Positions 18,716-27,823 of a stretch of 64,000 nucleotides of DNA are shown here, in pieces. Both the position numbers and the translations under genes were made by a program. Each line of letters starts with the position of its first letter. The stretch's first letter is position 1. Under the pieces are notes generated by a model. The model was given only the letters and a program-made list of their open reading frames with translations. It ran no database searches and was not told the origin of the DNA. This stretch comes from Natribaculum luteum (GTDB taxonomy: Archaea > Halobacteriota > Halobacteria > Halobacteriales > Natrialbaceae): NCBI RefSeq assembly GCF_023008545.1, contig NZ_CP095397.1, positions 3,399,199 through 3,463,198 on the forward strand, given 5' to 3'.

Positions 18716-19540
18716 GTGCCGTCCGTCGACACAGCAGTCGCCGCCGTTTTCCGCCGTCGACGAGCCGTCGCGCTCGCGATCGCCGTCCTCGTCGTCCTCG
18801 CCGTCGTCGGTGGCGTCGTCTACCTCGAGACGCCGTACCGCGGCGATCCCGACCGCCTCGAAGCGATCGACGCCCGCGAGGACGTCCGACTCGAGCGGGC
18901 GGGCGGGGACGTGATCCTCTCTGGCGGTCCAGTTACCGACGAGACGGTCGGGATCGTCGTCTACCCGGGGGCCAGGGTCGACCCCGAGAGCTACGCGTGG
19001 ACGCTCGCCCCGGTCGTCGCCGAGCGCGACGTCGTGCTCGTCGTGCCCGAGATGCCGCTGAACCTCGCCGTCCTCGACGTCGACGCCGCCGACGAGACGA
19101 TGGCCGACTATCCGAGCGTCGACCGCTGGATCGTCGGCGGGCACTCGCTGGGCGGTTCGATGGCCTGTCGATACGCCTCCGAGAACCCCGATCGGGCCGA
19201 CGGTCTGCTCTTGCTCGCGGCGTACTGCGACGACGGCGACGACCTCCGGGGCAGCGGCATTCCCGTCCTCTCGGTGCAGGGGACCGCCGACGGCGTAATC
19301 GACCGCGAAACGGAGCGCGCGAACCGCGAACTGCTCGGTCAGAACACCTGGATCGTCGAAATCGCTGGCATGAACCACGCCCAGTTCGGCGCCTACGGCG
19401 ACCAGGGCGGCGACGATCCCGCGACGATCGACGACCGAACGGCTCGAGACCGACTGACCGAGGCCGTCCTCGAGTGGCTCGACCGCTCGCCGCGAGCGGA
19501 TGCGAACGTATCGGCGACCGAGACCGTCGTCACCGACTGA
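18716..19540 (+). CDS. Alpha/beta hydrolase with N-terminal membrane anchor
   Basis: A 274-residue alpha/beta hydrolase. An N-terminal hydrophobic helix (about residues 15-37) with a basic start acts as signal anchor, so the enzyme probably faces the outside. The nucleophile elbow GGHSLGGSMA holds the catalytic serine; PVLSVQGTADGV supplies the aspartate and AGMNHAQFG the histidine. Pattern and length resemble dienelactone-hydrolase-like and carboxylesterase families. The GTG start at 18716 lies one base after the flavin reductase stop. Confidence 0.82.
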   Translation: MPSVDTAVAAVFRRRRAVALAIAVLVVLAVVGGVVYLETPYRGDPDRLEAIDAREDVRLERAGGDVILSGGPVTDETVGIVVYPGARVDPESYAWTLAPVVAERDVVLVVPEMPLNLAVLDVDAADETMADYPSVDRWIVGGHSLGGSMACRYASENPDRADGLLLLAAYCDDGDDLRGSGIPVLSVQGTADGVIDRETERANRELLGQNTWIVEIAGMNHAQFGAYGDQGGDDPATIDDRTARDRLTEAVLEWLDRSPRADANVSATETVVTD

Positions 19541-19577
19541 AAAATAACATTTACGTCTCGGTACTGTCGGCGTGAAT

Positions 19578-20126
19578 ATGAAACGCCGCAACCTGATCGC
19601 TCGCGTCGGCGGCGTCGTCGCACTCGGTGGACTCGCCGGCTGTCTCGGGGCGGTCGTCGACGCCGGATCGTCCGGGGACGACGCTGGACCGTCCGGGGAC
19701 GACGCCGGATCGTCCGGGGACGACGCTGGACCGTCCGGGGATGGTGAGCGCGAGACGCCGCCCGAAGTCGACTCGAGCGACGACGACCCGATCGAACGCT
19801 ACGAGGTCGGCGACGCCGGGGACGACCCACACGTCGCCACCATCTGGAACGCCGGCGACGGGGACCGCTCGCTCTCGCTGACGGTTCGTCGGGACGACGA
19901 GACCGCCCTCGAGAAGTCACTGGGCGTGCCGGCCGACGCCTACCTCGAGGTCGCCGTGGCCGCCGGGGGACGCCACGAGTTGGTCGTCGAGTCCGGCGGC
20001 TCGACCACGATGACGCAACTCGAGCGATCGCCGGCCGACTGCGGTCACGCGGAGACGGTGATCGTCCTCCGTGAGGACGGCCTCGAGTCGCACTCGCGGT
20101 CGAGAACGGGGACCGACTGTAACTGA
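19578..20126 (+). CDS. Haloarchaeal Tat lipoprotein with repeat linker, unknown function
   Basis: A 182-residue lipoprotein: MKRRNLIARVGGVVALGGLAGC is a twin-arginine signal with lipobox LAGC. A low-complexity acidic Gly/Ser/Asp linker of four 7-residue repeats (DAGSSGD/DAGPSGD) follows, then a beta-rich domain (about residues 80-182) with HVATIWNAGD and SLSLTVRRDDE that looks like an immunoglobulin-type fold, ending with cysteines in ADCGHAE and TDCN that could form a disulfide. ATG 19578 is chosen over GTG 19572 because it directly starts the signal. Confidence 0.7.
   Translation: MKRRNLIARVGGVVALGGLAGCLGAVVDAGSSGDDAGPSGDDAGSSGDDAGPSGDGERETPPEVDSSDDDPIERYEVGDAGDDPHVATIWNAGDGDRSLSLTVRRDDETALEKSLGVPADAYLEVAVAAGGRHELVVESGGSTTMTQLERSPADCGHAETVIVLREDGLESHSRSRTGTDCN
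19659..19742 (+). repeat. Four tandem 21-bp repeats inside the lipoprotein gene
   Basis: Four copies of a 21-bp unit encode DAG(S/P)SGD. Copies alternate between a Ser and a Pro version, so units 1 and 3 and units 2 and 4 are nearly identical, indicating duplication of a 42-bp pair. Copy number may vary between strains because identical tandem units slip during replication. Confidence 0.85.
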
Positions 20127-20181
20127 TACTGCCGGACGAACGGCAGTGAAAACGGGTGACGACTCGCGCCGCCACCGGTCG

Positions 20182-20565
20182 TCAGTGCTCGACGAACTCC
20201 ACCAGGATGCCGCCCGTCGACTTCGGGTGCAAGAACGCGACGGTGTGGCCCCACGCGCCGGGACGGGGCTCCTCGTCGACCAGCTCGACGCCCAGCTCCC
20301 GTGCCCGCTCGAGTGCACCCTCGATGTCGTCGGTCGCCAGCGCGAGGTGGTGGATGCCGGGGCCGTTGTTCTCGAGGTACCGGGCGATGGTGCCGTCCTC
20401 GAGGGGCTCGAGCAGTTCGACGTAGCCGTTGCCGGTGTCGAGGAAGACGACGCGCATCCCATCGAACTCCTCCTCGTGGGCGATCTCGAGTTCGAAGAGG
20501 TCGGCGAACCGTTCGGCGAGTGTCGCCGCGTCGTCGGTCGCGACGCCTGCGTGATCGAAGTGCAT
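20182..20565 (-). CDS. mce: Methylmalonyl-CoA epimerase
   Basis: A 127-residue VOC/glyoxalase-fold protein. It starts MHFDHAGVATDD, has the paired metal ligands in FDHAG, GPGIHHLALATDD and a C-terminal glutamate in ILVEFVEH, and is the usual epimerase length. It interconverts (R)- and (S)-methylmalonyl-CoA in propionyl-CoA and succinyl-CoA metabolism. The methylmalonyl-CoA mutase large subunit lies 0.7 kb upstream on the same strand, separated by one small gene, which supports the assignment. Confidence 0.92.
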   Translation of the reverse strand: MHFDHAGVATDDAATLAERFADLFELEIAHEEEFDGMRVVFLDTGNGYVELLEPLEDGTIARYLENNGPGIHHLALATDDIEGALERARELGVELVDEEPRPGAWGHTVAFLHPKSTGGILVEFVEH

Positions 20566-20648
20566 CGGTTCGACGTGTGCGGCGCTGGGGCGTTATTCTT
20601 GTGCTCTTGGCTAGCGCCGTGCCCTGTACGGCTGCGTCGCTCCGTCGA

Positions 20649-21047
20649 CTACCGGCGGTAATCGGGATCGACGCCTTCGATCAACCACTCCTCGGCGTGT
20701 TCCCGCCAGTTCGGCTCGTCACTCGCGTTGATGTACCGTTCCCAGTCGTAGATGCCGGATTCCTTGGCGAGACGCCGGAACTGCAGGGTTAACACCGCCG
20801 ACTCGAGGACGACGGCAGACCGGATCATCCCCGTTTCCCTGTAGAGCTGCTGGCCCTCCCGCATCAGCTCCTGTTCGTCGTCGTCGAGCAACTGGAGCTC
20901 TCGCATGTCGACGAGTATGCCGAACTTCTCCGGCGACGACTCGAGTACCGAACGGGAATCCGTGATCCACTCCTGGAGTTCGGCCTCGTCCATATTCCCC
21001 GCGAACGTGATCTGATAGCCAAAGCGGGTTTGTTCGATGTTGTACAT
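20649..21047 (-). CDS. Small cytoplasmic protein, possibly STAS/SpoIIAA-like
   Basis: A 132-residue protein beginning MYNIEQTRFGYQITFAGNMD. An alternating beta-helix pattern with FGILVDMRELQLLDDDEQELMREGQQLY resembles STAS/SpoIIAA-like domains, which often mediate anti-sigma-type or lipid-binding interactions; this is a fold-level guess. The C-terminal third is rich in Trp and Glu. It sits between mce and the mutase gene on the same strand but has its own AT-rich upstream region and 248 bp separating it from the mutase stop, so it may not belong functionally to them. Confidence 0.6.
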   Translation of the reverse strand: MYNIEQTRFGYQITFAGNMDEAELQEWITDSRSVLESSPEKFGILVDMRELQLLDDDEQELMREGQQLYRETGMIRSAVVLESAVLTLQFRRLAKESGIYDWERYINASDEPNWREHAEEWLIEGVDPDYRR

Positions 21048-21295
21048 TGTTGTCGTAGTCTGGGAACGTTCGTGTAATTATGCTTGTGGCCACGGGCCAC
21101 TCGCCGTCGCCCGCTTGCGTCGCTCGGAGTGACGTTCGCCGTCGCTCGGAGAGAAAATCGACGACTACTCGAGTCGACGCCGGAGACGGGCCGTCGCCGA
21201 TCGGTCGACCCTCATACGGGCCGCTGTAGGTCAAGTACCGGGGCAACCGCGGACCGTCCTGTGGCTGTCCCAAGACACAGTTACAGCAGACCGTA

Positions 21296-22978
21296 TCAGA
21301 TCGCGCTGCCCGGCTGGTACTCGCCGAACTCCTCGCGCAGGACGTTACAGATCTCGCCGACGGTCGCGTACGCCTTCACCGCGTCGACGATGTGCGGCAT
21401 GAGGTTGTCGTCGCCGCGGGCCGCCTCGCGCAGCGCCTCGAGTTTCGCCTCGGCTTCTTCGCTGTCGCGGTCCGCCCGGACGGACTCGAGGCGGTCGATC
21501 TGGCGCTGTTCGTCCTCCTCGGTGACTTCCTCGATGTCCATCTCCGGTTCCTCGTCGACCTCGAACTCGTTGACGCCGACGATGATCCGCTCTCGCTCTT
21601 CGATCTCGCGCTGGCGGTCGAAGGCGGTGTCCTGGATCTGTCGCTGGACCCACTGCTGTTCGACGGCCTCGAGCATGCCGCCTTTCTCGTCGACCTGTTC
21701 CAGGAGGTCGTAGGCCTCCTGTTCGACCTCGTCGGTGAGGCTCTCGACGTAGTAGCTTCCGGCAAGCGGGTCGATGGTGTCGGCCGCGCCGGACTCGTGG
21801 GCGAGGATCTGCTGGGTACGCAGGGCGGTGCGGACGGACTCCTCGGTCGGCAAGGCGAGCGCTTCGTCTTTCCCGTTGGTGTGCAGGCTCTGGGTGCCGC
21901 CAAGAACCGCGGCGAGCGCCTGGTAGGCGACGCGGACGACGTTGTTCTCGATCTGCTGGGCGGTCAGCGTCGAGCCCGCAGTCTGGGTGTGGAACTTGAG
22001 TTGCTTCGACTTCGGGTCGTCGGCGTCGAAGCGTTCGTCCATGATGTCGTGCCACATCCGACGGGCGGCGCGGAACTTCGCGACCTCCTCGAAGATGTTG
22101 TTGTGGCCGTTGAAGAAGAAAGACAGTTGCGGAGCGAAGTCGTCGACGTCGAGTCCGGCGTCGATGGCAGCCTCGACGTACTCGATGCCGTTACCGAGCG
22201 TGAATGCGAGTTCCTGGGCTGCGGTCGAACCGGCCTCGCGGATGTGATACCCCGAGATCGAGATCGTGTTGAACTTCGGCGTCTCCTCGGCGCAGAACTC
22301 GAAGATGTCCGTGATGATCCGCATCGACGGCTCCGGCGGGTAGATGTAGGTGTTACGGGCGATGTACTCCTTGAGCAGGTCGTTCTGGATCGTCCCGCGC
22401 AGTTCCTCGCGGTCGACGCCCTGGCGGTCGCCGACAGCGATGTACATCGCGAGTAAGACGGACGCGGGCGCGTTGATCGTCATCGACGTCGACACCTCGT
22501 CGAGCGGGATGCCGTCGAAGACGGTCTCCATGTCTTCGAGCGAGTCGATCGCGACGCCAGCGCGGCCGACCTCACCCGCAGACATGTCGGCGTCGGAGTC
22601 GTAGCCCATCTGGGTCGGCAGGTCGAAGGCCATCGAGAGGCCGGTCTGGCCCTGGTCGAGCAGGTAGTGGTAGCGCTCGTTGGTGTCTTCGGGCGTCGAG
22701 AAGCCGGCGTACTGGCGCATCGTCCACAGCCGGCCGCGATAGCCCGTCGAGTACACCCCGCGGGTGTACGGCTCCTCGCCGGGGAACCCGAGGTCCTCCT
22801 GGTACTCGACGTCTTCCACGTCCGCCGGCGTGTAGAGCCGATCGACCTCCTGGCCACCCGTGTCCGTCGTGAACGTCTCCTTGCGCTCGCCGAAGCGTTC
22901 GACGACCGGCTCGACTTGCTCGCGTTCCCACTCCTCTTTCCCCTCGCGGATTTCCTCGAGCTCGTCGGAATCGAACAT
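21296..22978 (-). CDS. mcmA: Methylmalonyl-CoA mutase large (catalytic) subunit
   Basis: A 560-residue catalytic subunit of coenzyme-B12-dependent methylmalonyl-CoA mutase (MCM N-terminal type). It contains [55 protein letters not shown] and [20 protein letters not shown], but ends without a B12-binding DxHxxG domain, so it needs a separate small subunit, which is not seen in this window. It isomerises (R)-methylmalonyl-CoA to succinyl-CoA. The same organisation of separate large and small subunits is known in archaea. Confidence 0.93.
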   Translation of the reverse strand: MFDSDELEEIREGKEEWEREQVEPVVERFGERKETFTTDTGGQEVDRLYTPADVEDVEYQEDLGFPGEEPYTRGVYSTGYRGRLWTMRQYAGFSTPEDTNERYHYLLDQGQTGLSMAFDLPTQMGYDSDADMSAGEVGRAGVAIDSLEDMETVFDGIPLDEVSTSMTINAPASVLLAMYIAVGDRQGVDREELRGTIQNDLLKEYIARNTYIYPPEPSMRIITDIFEFCAEETPKFNTISISGYHIREAGSTAAQELAFTLGNGIEYVEAAIDAGLDVDDFAPQLSFFFNGHNNIFEEVAKFRAARRMWHDIMDERFDADDPKSKQLKFHTQTAGSTLTAQQIENNVVRVAYQALAAVLGGTQSLHTNGKDEALALPTEESVRTALRTQQILAHESGAADTIDPLAGSYYVESLTDEVEQEAYDLLEQVDEKGGMLEAVEQQWVQRQIQDTAFDRQREIEERERIIVGVNEFEVDEEPEMDIEEVTEEDEQRQIDRLESVRADRDSEEAEAKLEALREAARGDDNLMPHIVDAVKAYATVGEICNVLREEFGEYQPGSAI

Positions 22979-23091
22979 TATCGAAAGCGAAGGTCCGGGC
23001 CATTTTAAACGTTGTCGAGCACCCGCTATCCTGCGATTCGAGGAGAATACAACTACGTATCGAAGAAATGTTCTCCCCCTCGAGGAGGCGA

Positions 23092-23415
23092 TCAGATCGC
23101 GTCGTCGGGGTCGTGTTTCGCCGCCACCCTCGAGGCTTCGGCTGCGTACTGCGCTCGCGTCTCGGGATCGTCGACGGTACCGAGCGAGTTACGTGGGACG
23201 AGCAGACTCGCTTTCGTCTCCCGCGTCGCGCCAGTGAAACTCGTAAGCGCGCGCTCGCGACGGTGATAGCGCTCGCCGTCCTCGGTCGCGTAGACGAGGA
23301 TGACGATGTTGAGTTCGTCGTCGGAGTACGTGCGCTCGACGAGCCAGACGCGCACGCGGTCGTCGCTCGAGTCGGCCGCCTTCGAATCGTCAGCCGTGGA
23401 GGTATCGTCGGTCAC
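23092..23415 (-). CDS. Small conserved haloarchaeal protein, paralogue of 36664-36984
   Basis: A 107-residue acidic protein with core [16 protein letters not shown] then [21 protein letters not shown] and ending HDPDDAI. The same core and the ending recur in the protein at 36664-36984, so both belong to one uncharacterised family. GTG 23415 is chosen; it reads [10 protein letters not shown] and the paralogue starts MTDAS at the equivalent point. There is no membrane segment and no known motif. It is divergent from a small membrane protein gene with 56 bp between starts. Confidence 0.72.
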   Translation of the reverse strand: MTDDTSTADDSKAADSSDDRVRVWLVERTYSDDELNIVILVYATEDGERYHRRERALTSFTGATRETKASLLVPRNSLGTVDDPETRAQYAAEASRVAAKHDPDDAI

Positions 23416-23471
23416 GACAGTCACCAGTACGTGCCCGGACGTTTTTGCGTTTGTCCGTCGAGGGAGTGGAC

Positions 23472-23708
23472 GTGACCACGCCGCTGCCAACGGAGAGCGA
23501 GGCGACGAACCGTCGACGAGCCGCACTTTTCGTCTCGCCGTTTCTCGCCGTCGGCCTCGTGAATCTCGCGGCGCTGCTCGGGTGGGGGATGGACCCGCTG
23601 TGGGCGTTCGCGATTCTGCCGCCGATCCTCTTTTTCACCGTCCTCGGCTGGATCGCGTTTCGAACTGGAGTCGGCGACCGTCCGGCGACGGGTGACGGCG
23701 GGCAGTAA
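23472..23708 (+). CDS. Two-helix small membrane protein
   Basis: A 78-residue protein (GTG start at 23472; GTG at 23466 is an alternative) with two hydrophobic helices, LFVSPFLAVGLVNLAALLGW and LWAFAILPPILFFTVLGWIA, separated by a short GMDP turn, and polar ends. It is the size of haloarchaeal small DUF membrane proteins; function unknown. It converges on the GNAT gene with 14 bp between stops and is divergent from the small paralogous protein. Confidence 0.62.
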   Translation: MTTPLPTESEATNRRRAALFVSPFLAVGLVNLAALLGWGMDPLWAFAILPPILFFTVLGWIAFRTGVGDRPATGDGGQ

Positions 23709-23722
23709 CGGCGTCGGGACGG

Positions 23723-24307
23723 CTACCTGCCAGTGTCGTACTTGTAGGTCGCCGTCTCCGGGTCGATTCCGAAGTCCTCGGGCGTCTCGTCGTCGTCTTC
23801 TCCGTCGTCGTGCTCGCTCGCCCGTTTGAACGCCTCGCGGAGCTGCTCGGGCATCCGGAACCGCCCCACCTCGATGCGAGCGGGAACCGCCTCTGGATCC
23901 GTCCGTTCGCGTTTCTCCTCGAGGCGTTCGGCGAGTGGCTCCGGCAACTGTGACTCGTCGATGCGCCGGAAGCCAAACTGCGCGAGGTACCGCGTCTCGC
24001 TCGTGAGCGCGTAGACGTGCTCGAATCTCTCGTCGCCGGCGTACTCGAGCAAGCGTTCGATGACGTGTGCGCCGACGCCCTGGCCGCGCCAGTTCTCGAG
24101 GACGCCGATGCTCGTCAACTCGCAGACGTCGTCGCCGTCGTCGACTTTGTGGATGCGGATGCGGCCAAAGCCCGCTTTCGCACCGGAGTCTTCGTCGATC
24201 GCGACGACGTAGTCGCGCGAGCGGAACGCCGTGTCGTCGAGCCCCATCGCCTCGATCTGCTCGAGAAGCCAGACCTCCTCTCTGTTTTTCGCGTCCCGCA
24301 CGTACAT
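23723..24307 (-). CDS. GNAT-family N-acetyltransferase
   Basis: A 194-residue GNAT protein. The acetyl-CoA binding motif A is seen as LTSIGVLENWRGQGVGAHVIERLLEYA, preceded by the AFGRIRI-like beta strand (KAGFGRIRIH) and followed by ALTSETRYLAQFGFRRI. The arrangement resembles ArgA/ArgJ-like acetyltransferases, followed by a charged tail of about 70 residues ending TYKYDTGR. The ATG at 24307 is used. A much longer open frame upstream is the antisense of the acyl-CoA synthetase gene and is not coding. Confidence 0.85.
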   Translation of the reverse strand: MYVRDAKNREEVWLLEQIEAMGLDDTAFRSRDYVVAIDEDSGAKAGFGRIRIHKVDDGDDVCELTSIGVLENWRGQGVGAHVIERLLEYAGDERFEHVYALTSETRYLAQFGFRRIDESQLPEPLAERLEEKRERTDPEAVPARIEVGRFRMPEQLREAFKRASEHDDGEDDDETPEDFGIDPETATYKYDTGR

Positions 24308-24508
24308 GATTCGAGGTAGGCGATCCGCGGCCAAAAGCGTTTGTGGGAGGAAACAGCGCGGGGACCAAGCGCGGGGACCACAGCACGACGGAACGGCGTC
24401 GACGGCGACGCTCTCGGAGCGAACTCGTGCTCGAGCGGTGGCGTCCGATCGCGTGTGATCGCTGGACGGAACGTTCTTTGTATGTGAGGATAAAACGTGA
24501 CAGTGACC

Positions 24509-26512
24509 ATGGAACACGAGCTGATCGACGAGGTGGTCCACGAGCCGTCCCGGGAGTTCGTCGAGTCGACGAACGTCTACGCGTTCATGGAGGAGCACGG
24601 CATCGACGACTACGACGAACTGATCGAACGGACCACGACGGACCTCGGCGACGGGGAGAGCGGCGTCGACTGGTTCTGGGACGAACTGGTCGACTACCTC
24701 GACGTCGAGTTCTACGAGGAGTACGACGCCGTTCGCGACGATAGCGAGGGCCCGAAGTTCACCGACTGGTACCCCGGCGGTGAGATCAACGTCGCGCACA
24801 ACGTCCTCGACCGACACGCCGACCTCGAGTCGGAGACGCGCAACAGGGTCGCCACGATCTGGGAGGGCGAAGACGGGGAGATCCGGGAGGTGACCTACCA
24901 CGAACTCCACCGTCAGGCCAACAGAGTCGCGAACGCACTCGAGAAGCGCGGCATCGAGACGGGCGACACCGTCGGACTCTACATGCCGATGGTGCCCGAG
25001 GTCGTCTCGATCCTCTATGGCTGTTTCAAGGTCGGTGCGATCGCGGTGCCGATCTTCTCGGGGTTCGGCGTCGAGGCCACCGCGACCCGGATCGAGGACA
25101 GCGAGTGTTCGGTGCTCTTTACCGGCGACGGCTTCTACCGCCGGGGCGACCCCGTCGTCCTCAAGGACGCGGCCGACGAGGCGATCGAGGAGGCAGGTCA
25201 CGTCGAGCACACGATCGTCTTCGACCGGCTGGGTGCCAGTGACGACGACTCTGACGTCGAGGTGCCCTGGACCGACGAGCGCGACGAGTGGTGGGACGAC
25301 GCGGTCGAGTCTCGAGACGACGACTACGAGACGAAGTCCCTGCCGTCGGACCAGGAGTCGATGCTGCTGTACTCCTCGGGGACGACGGGCAAGCCGAAGG
25401 GAATCGTCCACACGCACGCGGGCGCGCTGATGCAGTGTGCCAAGGAACTGCATTTCGGCTTCGACGTCAAGCCAGCCGACCGTTTTTTCTGGGTGTCGGA
25501 CATCGGCTGGATGATGGGTCCCTGGACGCTCATCGGGAACCACACCTTCGGCGGCACCGTCTTCATGTACGAGGGCGCGCCCGACTACCCACAGCCCGAC
25601 CGGTTCTGGGAGATGATCGACCGCCACGCGATTACCCAGTTTGGCATCTCGCCCACCGCCATCCGCGCGCTGCGAAAACACGGAAACGAGTGGCTCGAGG
25701 GCCACGACCTCTCGAGTCTGCGGATCCTCGGCTCGACCGGCGAGCCGTGGGACCCCGAGTCCTGGCTGTGGTTCTACGAGAACGTCGGCGGGAGCGAGGC
25801 ACCGATCGTCAACATCTCCGGCGGGACGGAGATCTGTGGCTGTTTCCTGATGCCGATGCCGACCGAGCCGCTCAAGCCCTGCACGCTCGGCGGCCCCGGA
25901 CTGGGCATGGACATCGACATCGTCGACTCCTCGGGCGAGTCGATCGTCGACACGCACGAACGTGGCTTCCTCGTCGCGCGTGACTCCTGTCCCTCGATGA
26001 CCAAGTCGCTGTGGAGCGGCGACGAACGCTACCTCGAGGAGTACTGGTCTTCCTGGGAGAATCTCTGGGACCACGGCGACTGGGCCCAGAAGGACGAGGA
26101 CGGCTTCTGGTTCCTCCACGGCCGGGCTGACGACGCCCTGAACGTCGCGGGACGGAAGGTCGGCCCCGCCGAGATCGAGGGCGTGCTGATCGACCACGAG
26201 TCGGTCAACCAGGCCGCCGCCGTCGGCGTTCCCGACGACACGACGGGGACCGCGGTCGTCGCCTACGTCATCCTGGAGGAGGGCGCGGAGGAATCCGACG
26301 AACTCCGCGAGGAACTGCGCGAGCAGATCGGTGAGGAACACGGCAAACCGTTCCGCCCCCGCGAGATCCTCTTCGTCGACGAGTTCCCCAAGACCCAGTC
26401 GGGCAAGATCATCCGTCGGGCCATCGAGGCCGCCTACACCGGTGAGGACCTGGGTGATCTCTCGAGTCTCGAGAATCCGGCAGCGTTAGAGGCACTCGAG
26501 GAGGCGACGTAG
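24509..26512 (+). CDS. AMP-forming acyl-CoA synthetase (acetyl/propionyl-CoA synthetase type)
   Basis: A 667-residue adenylate-forming ligase. Motifs: YSSGTTGKPKGIVH (phosphate loop), FFWVSDIGWMMGPW, ISGGTEICGCF and the catalytic lysine in KTQSGKIIRR. The order, length and DIGWMMGPW segment fit the acetyl/propionyl-CoA synthetase branch rather than long-chain ligases. It activates a short carboxylate to its CoA ester with ATP. Nearby methylmalonyl-CoA genes and a short-chain fatty acid transporter suggest propionate as a substrate (inference). Start ATG 24509; a GTG lies four codons upstream. Confidence 0.9.
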   Translation: MEHELIDEVVHEPSREFVESTNVYAFMEEHGIDDYDELIERTTTDLGDGESGVDWFWDELVDYLDVEFYEEYDAVRDDSEGPKFTDWYPGGEINVAHNVLDRHADLESETRNRVATIWEGEDGEIREVTYHELHRQANRVANALEKRGIETGDTVGLYMPMVPEVVSILYGCFKVGAIAVPIFSGFGVEATATRIEDSECSVLFTGDGFYRRGDPVVLKDAADEAIEEAGHVEHTIVFDRLGASDDDSDVEVPWTDERDEWWDDAVESRDDDYETKSLPSDQESMLLYSSGTTGKPKGIVHTHAGALMQCAKELHFGFDVKPADRFFWVSDIGWMMGPWTLIGNHTFGGTVFMYEGAPDYPQPDRFWEMIDRHAITQFGISPTAIRALRKHGNEWLEGHDLSSLRILGSTGEPWDPESWLWFYENVGGSEAPIVNISGGTEICGCFLMPMPTEPLKPCTLGGPGLGMDIDIVDSSGESIVDTHERGFLVARDSCPSMTKSLWSGDERYLEEYWSSWENLWDHGDWAQKDEDGFWFLHGRADDALNVAGRKVGPAEIEGVLIDHESVNQAAAVGVPDDTTGTAVVAYVILEEGAEESDELREELREQIGEEHGKPFRPREILFVDEFPKTQSGKIIRRAIEAAYTGEDLGDLSSLENPAALEALEEAT

Positions 26513-26517
26513 ACGGC

Positions 26518-27756
26518 TCACTCGTCCCGTGCGAGTCGGCCGGCGGCAGCGACACAGCCTGCACCAAGCAGTCCCAGGACGCCTGCGACGGTGAACGCCG
26601 GCGTGTACGTCCCCAGGTAATCGTAGCTAAGTCCCGCAAGCGGCGGCGCGACGAGTCCCGAGACGGCGAACGACAGCGAGACGAGTCCGAAGACGGCGTT
26701 CGCGTTCTCCGTGCCGAACAGATCGGCCGAAAGCGGCGAGAGCAACGCACCGTTTCCGCCGTAAGCTGTGCCGAAGACGACCGCGAACGCGAACAGGCCG
26801 GGCGGACTCGAGAGGGCTGGCAACGCGAGCGTCGCCACGCTCATGCCGACCGAACACGTCACGAACGTCCGCACACGCCCGACGCGGTCGGACGCGAACC
26901 CGATCGCCAGCCGTGCCACGGTCGTCGCCGCGCCGATCGCGGCGAGTGCGAGCGCGCCGGTCCGTTCGCTCATCCCGAGGTCGGTCGCGTGGGCGACCAG
27001 ATGGACGAACGTCACGTAGAGCGTCCCGAAGATCAGGATCCAGCCCGCGAACACGAGCAGGAACGCGGGGCTAGTCGCGACGTCTATCACCTCTCGAAGT
27101 TGCTCGCGCCAGCTTCTCGTGGCCCGTCGCGACGACGAGTCGGCGTGAGGAAACTCGAGCGTCGGATCGACGCCGCGACTGCGCGGGCTGTCCGCGACGA
27201 CGACGGTCGCCAGCGCGAGCGCGGCCACCATCACGCCGACGAGCGCGAGGTAGGCCTCGCGCCAGCCGTGCCGGGTGATCAGGGTCGTCGCGACCGGCGC
27301 GATCACGACCATGCCGATCCCCAGTCCGGAGGTGGCGACGCCGCTTGCGAACCCTCGACGGCGGCCGAACCACCGCGGAATCGTCGCGTAGGAGACGACG
27401 TAGACGAGCCCCAGGCCGAGCGCGGCGACGACGCCGTAGGCGGCGACGAGCGCCGTCGGCGAGGTCGCACGGCTCGTCCACAGCAACCCGACGCCGAAGA
27501 GAGCGACGCCGACCGCCATCAGCCGTCGTACCCCGTACCGATCCGCGAGTCCGCCGAGCAGTGCCGCCCCGACGTAGAGCACGAGCGTCTGCACCGAGAA
27601 CACGAGCGACGTGACGCCGCGAGAGAGGCCGAACTCGGCGATCAGCGGCTCGAGGAACACGCCGAACGAGTAGGAGACGCCGAAGACGACGAACGAGCCG
27701 ACGAAACAGGCACCGACGACGACCCAGCCGTAGTAGACGTCGTGCTCGAGTCCCAT
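26518..27756 (-). CDS. Major facilitator superfamily transporter, oxalate/formate-antiporter-like
   Basis: A 412-residue MFS protein with about twelve transmembrane helices. It opens YYGWVVVGACFVGSFVVFGVSYSFGVFLEPL and has the signature GGLADRYGVRRL between helices 2 and 3 plus the mirrored GFASDRVGRVRTFV in the second half. This is the pattern of the OFA (oxalate-formate antiporter) and monocarboxylate-like MFS group. It is likely to move small organic anions. It shares a compact AT-rich promoter with the divergent AtoE-like transporter gene. Confidence 0.85.
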   Translation of the reverse strand: MGLEHDVYYGWVVVGACFVGSFVVFGVSYSFGVFLEPLIAEFGLSRGVTSLVFSVQTLVLYVGAALLGGLADRYGVRRLMAVGVALFGVGLLWTSRATSPTALVAAYGVVAALGLGLVYVVSYATIPRWFGRRRGFASGVATSGLGIGMVVIAPVATTLITRHGWREAYLALVGVMVAALALATVVVADSPRSRGVDPTLEFPHADSSSRRATRSWREQLREVIDVATSPAFLLVFAGWILIFGTLYVTFVHLVAHATDLGMSERTGALALAAIGAATTVARLAIGFASDRVGRVRTFVTCSVGMSVATLALPALSSPPGLFAFAVVFGTAYGGNGALLSPLSADLFGTENANAVFGLVSLSFAVSGLVAPPLAGLSYDYLGTYTPAFTVAGVLGLLGAGCVAAAGRLARDE

Positions 27757-27782
27757 GGTTTCGCACTTCGGTACGGTCCAGA

Positions 27783-27802
27783 TAACATAAATATTTAATA
27801 TA
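27783..27802. promoter_or_regulatory. Shared AT-rich divergent core promoter
   Basis: A 20-base run of almost only A and T lies between the MFS gene (ATG at 27756, leftward) and the AtoE-like gene (ATG at 27824, rightward). TTTAATA at 27794-27800 is 24-30 bp before the rightward start, and TATTTATG read leftward is 30-37 bp before the other, so both genes can have near-leaderless transcripts from overlapping TATA boxes. Confidence 0.7.
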
Positions 27803-27823
27803 GGTCAGCGAGTCGCATGGGCT

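Noticed and set aside
24308-26341. Very long open frame on the minus strand, continuing upstream of the GNAT gene
   Set aside because: It is the exact antisense of the acyl-CoA synthetase gene, which has full family motifs; long antisense frames are a by-product of the high GC and codon bias here.
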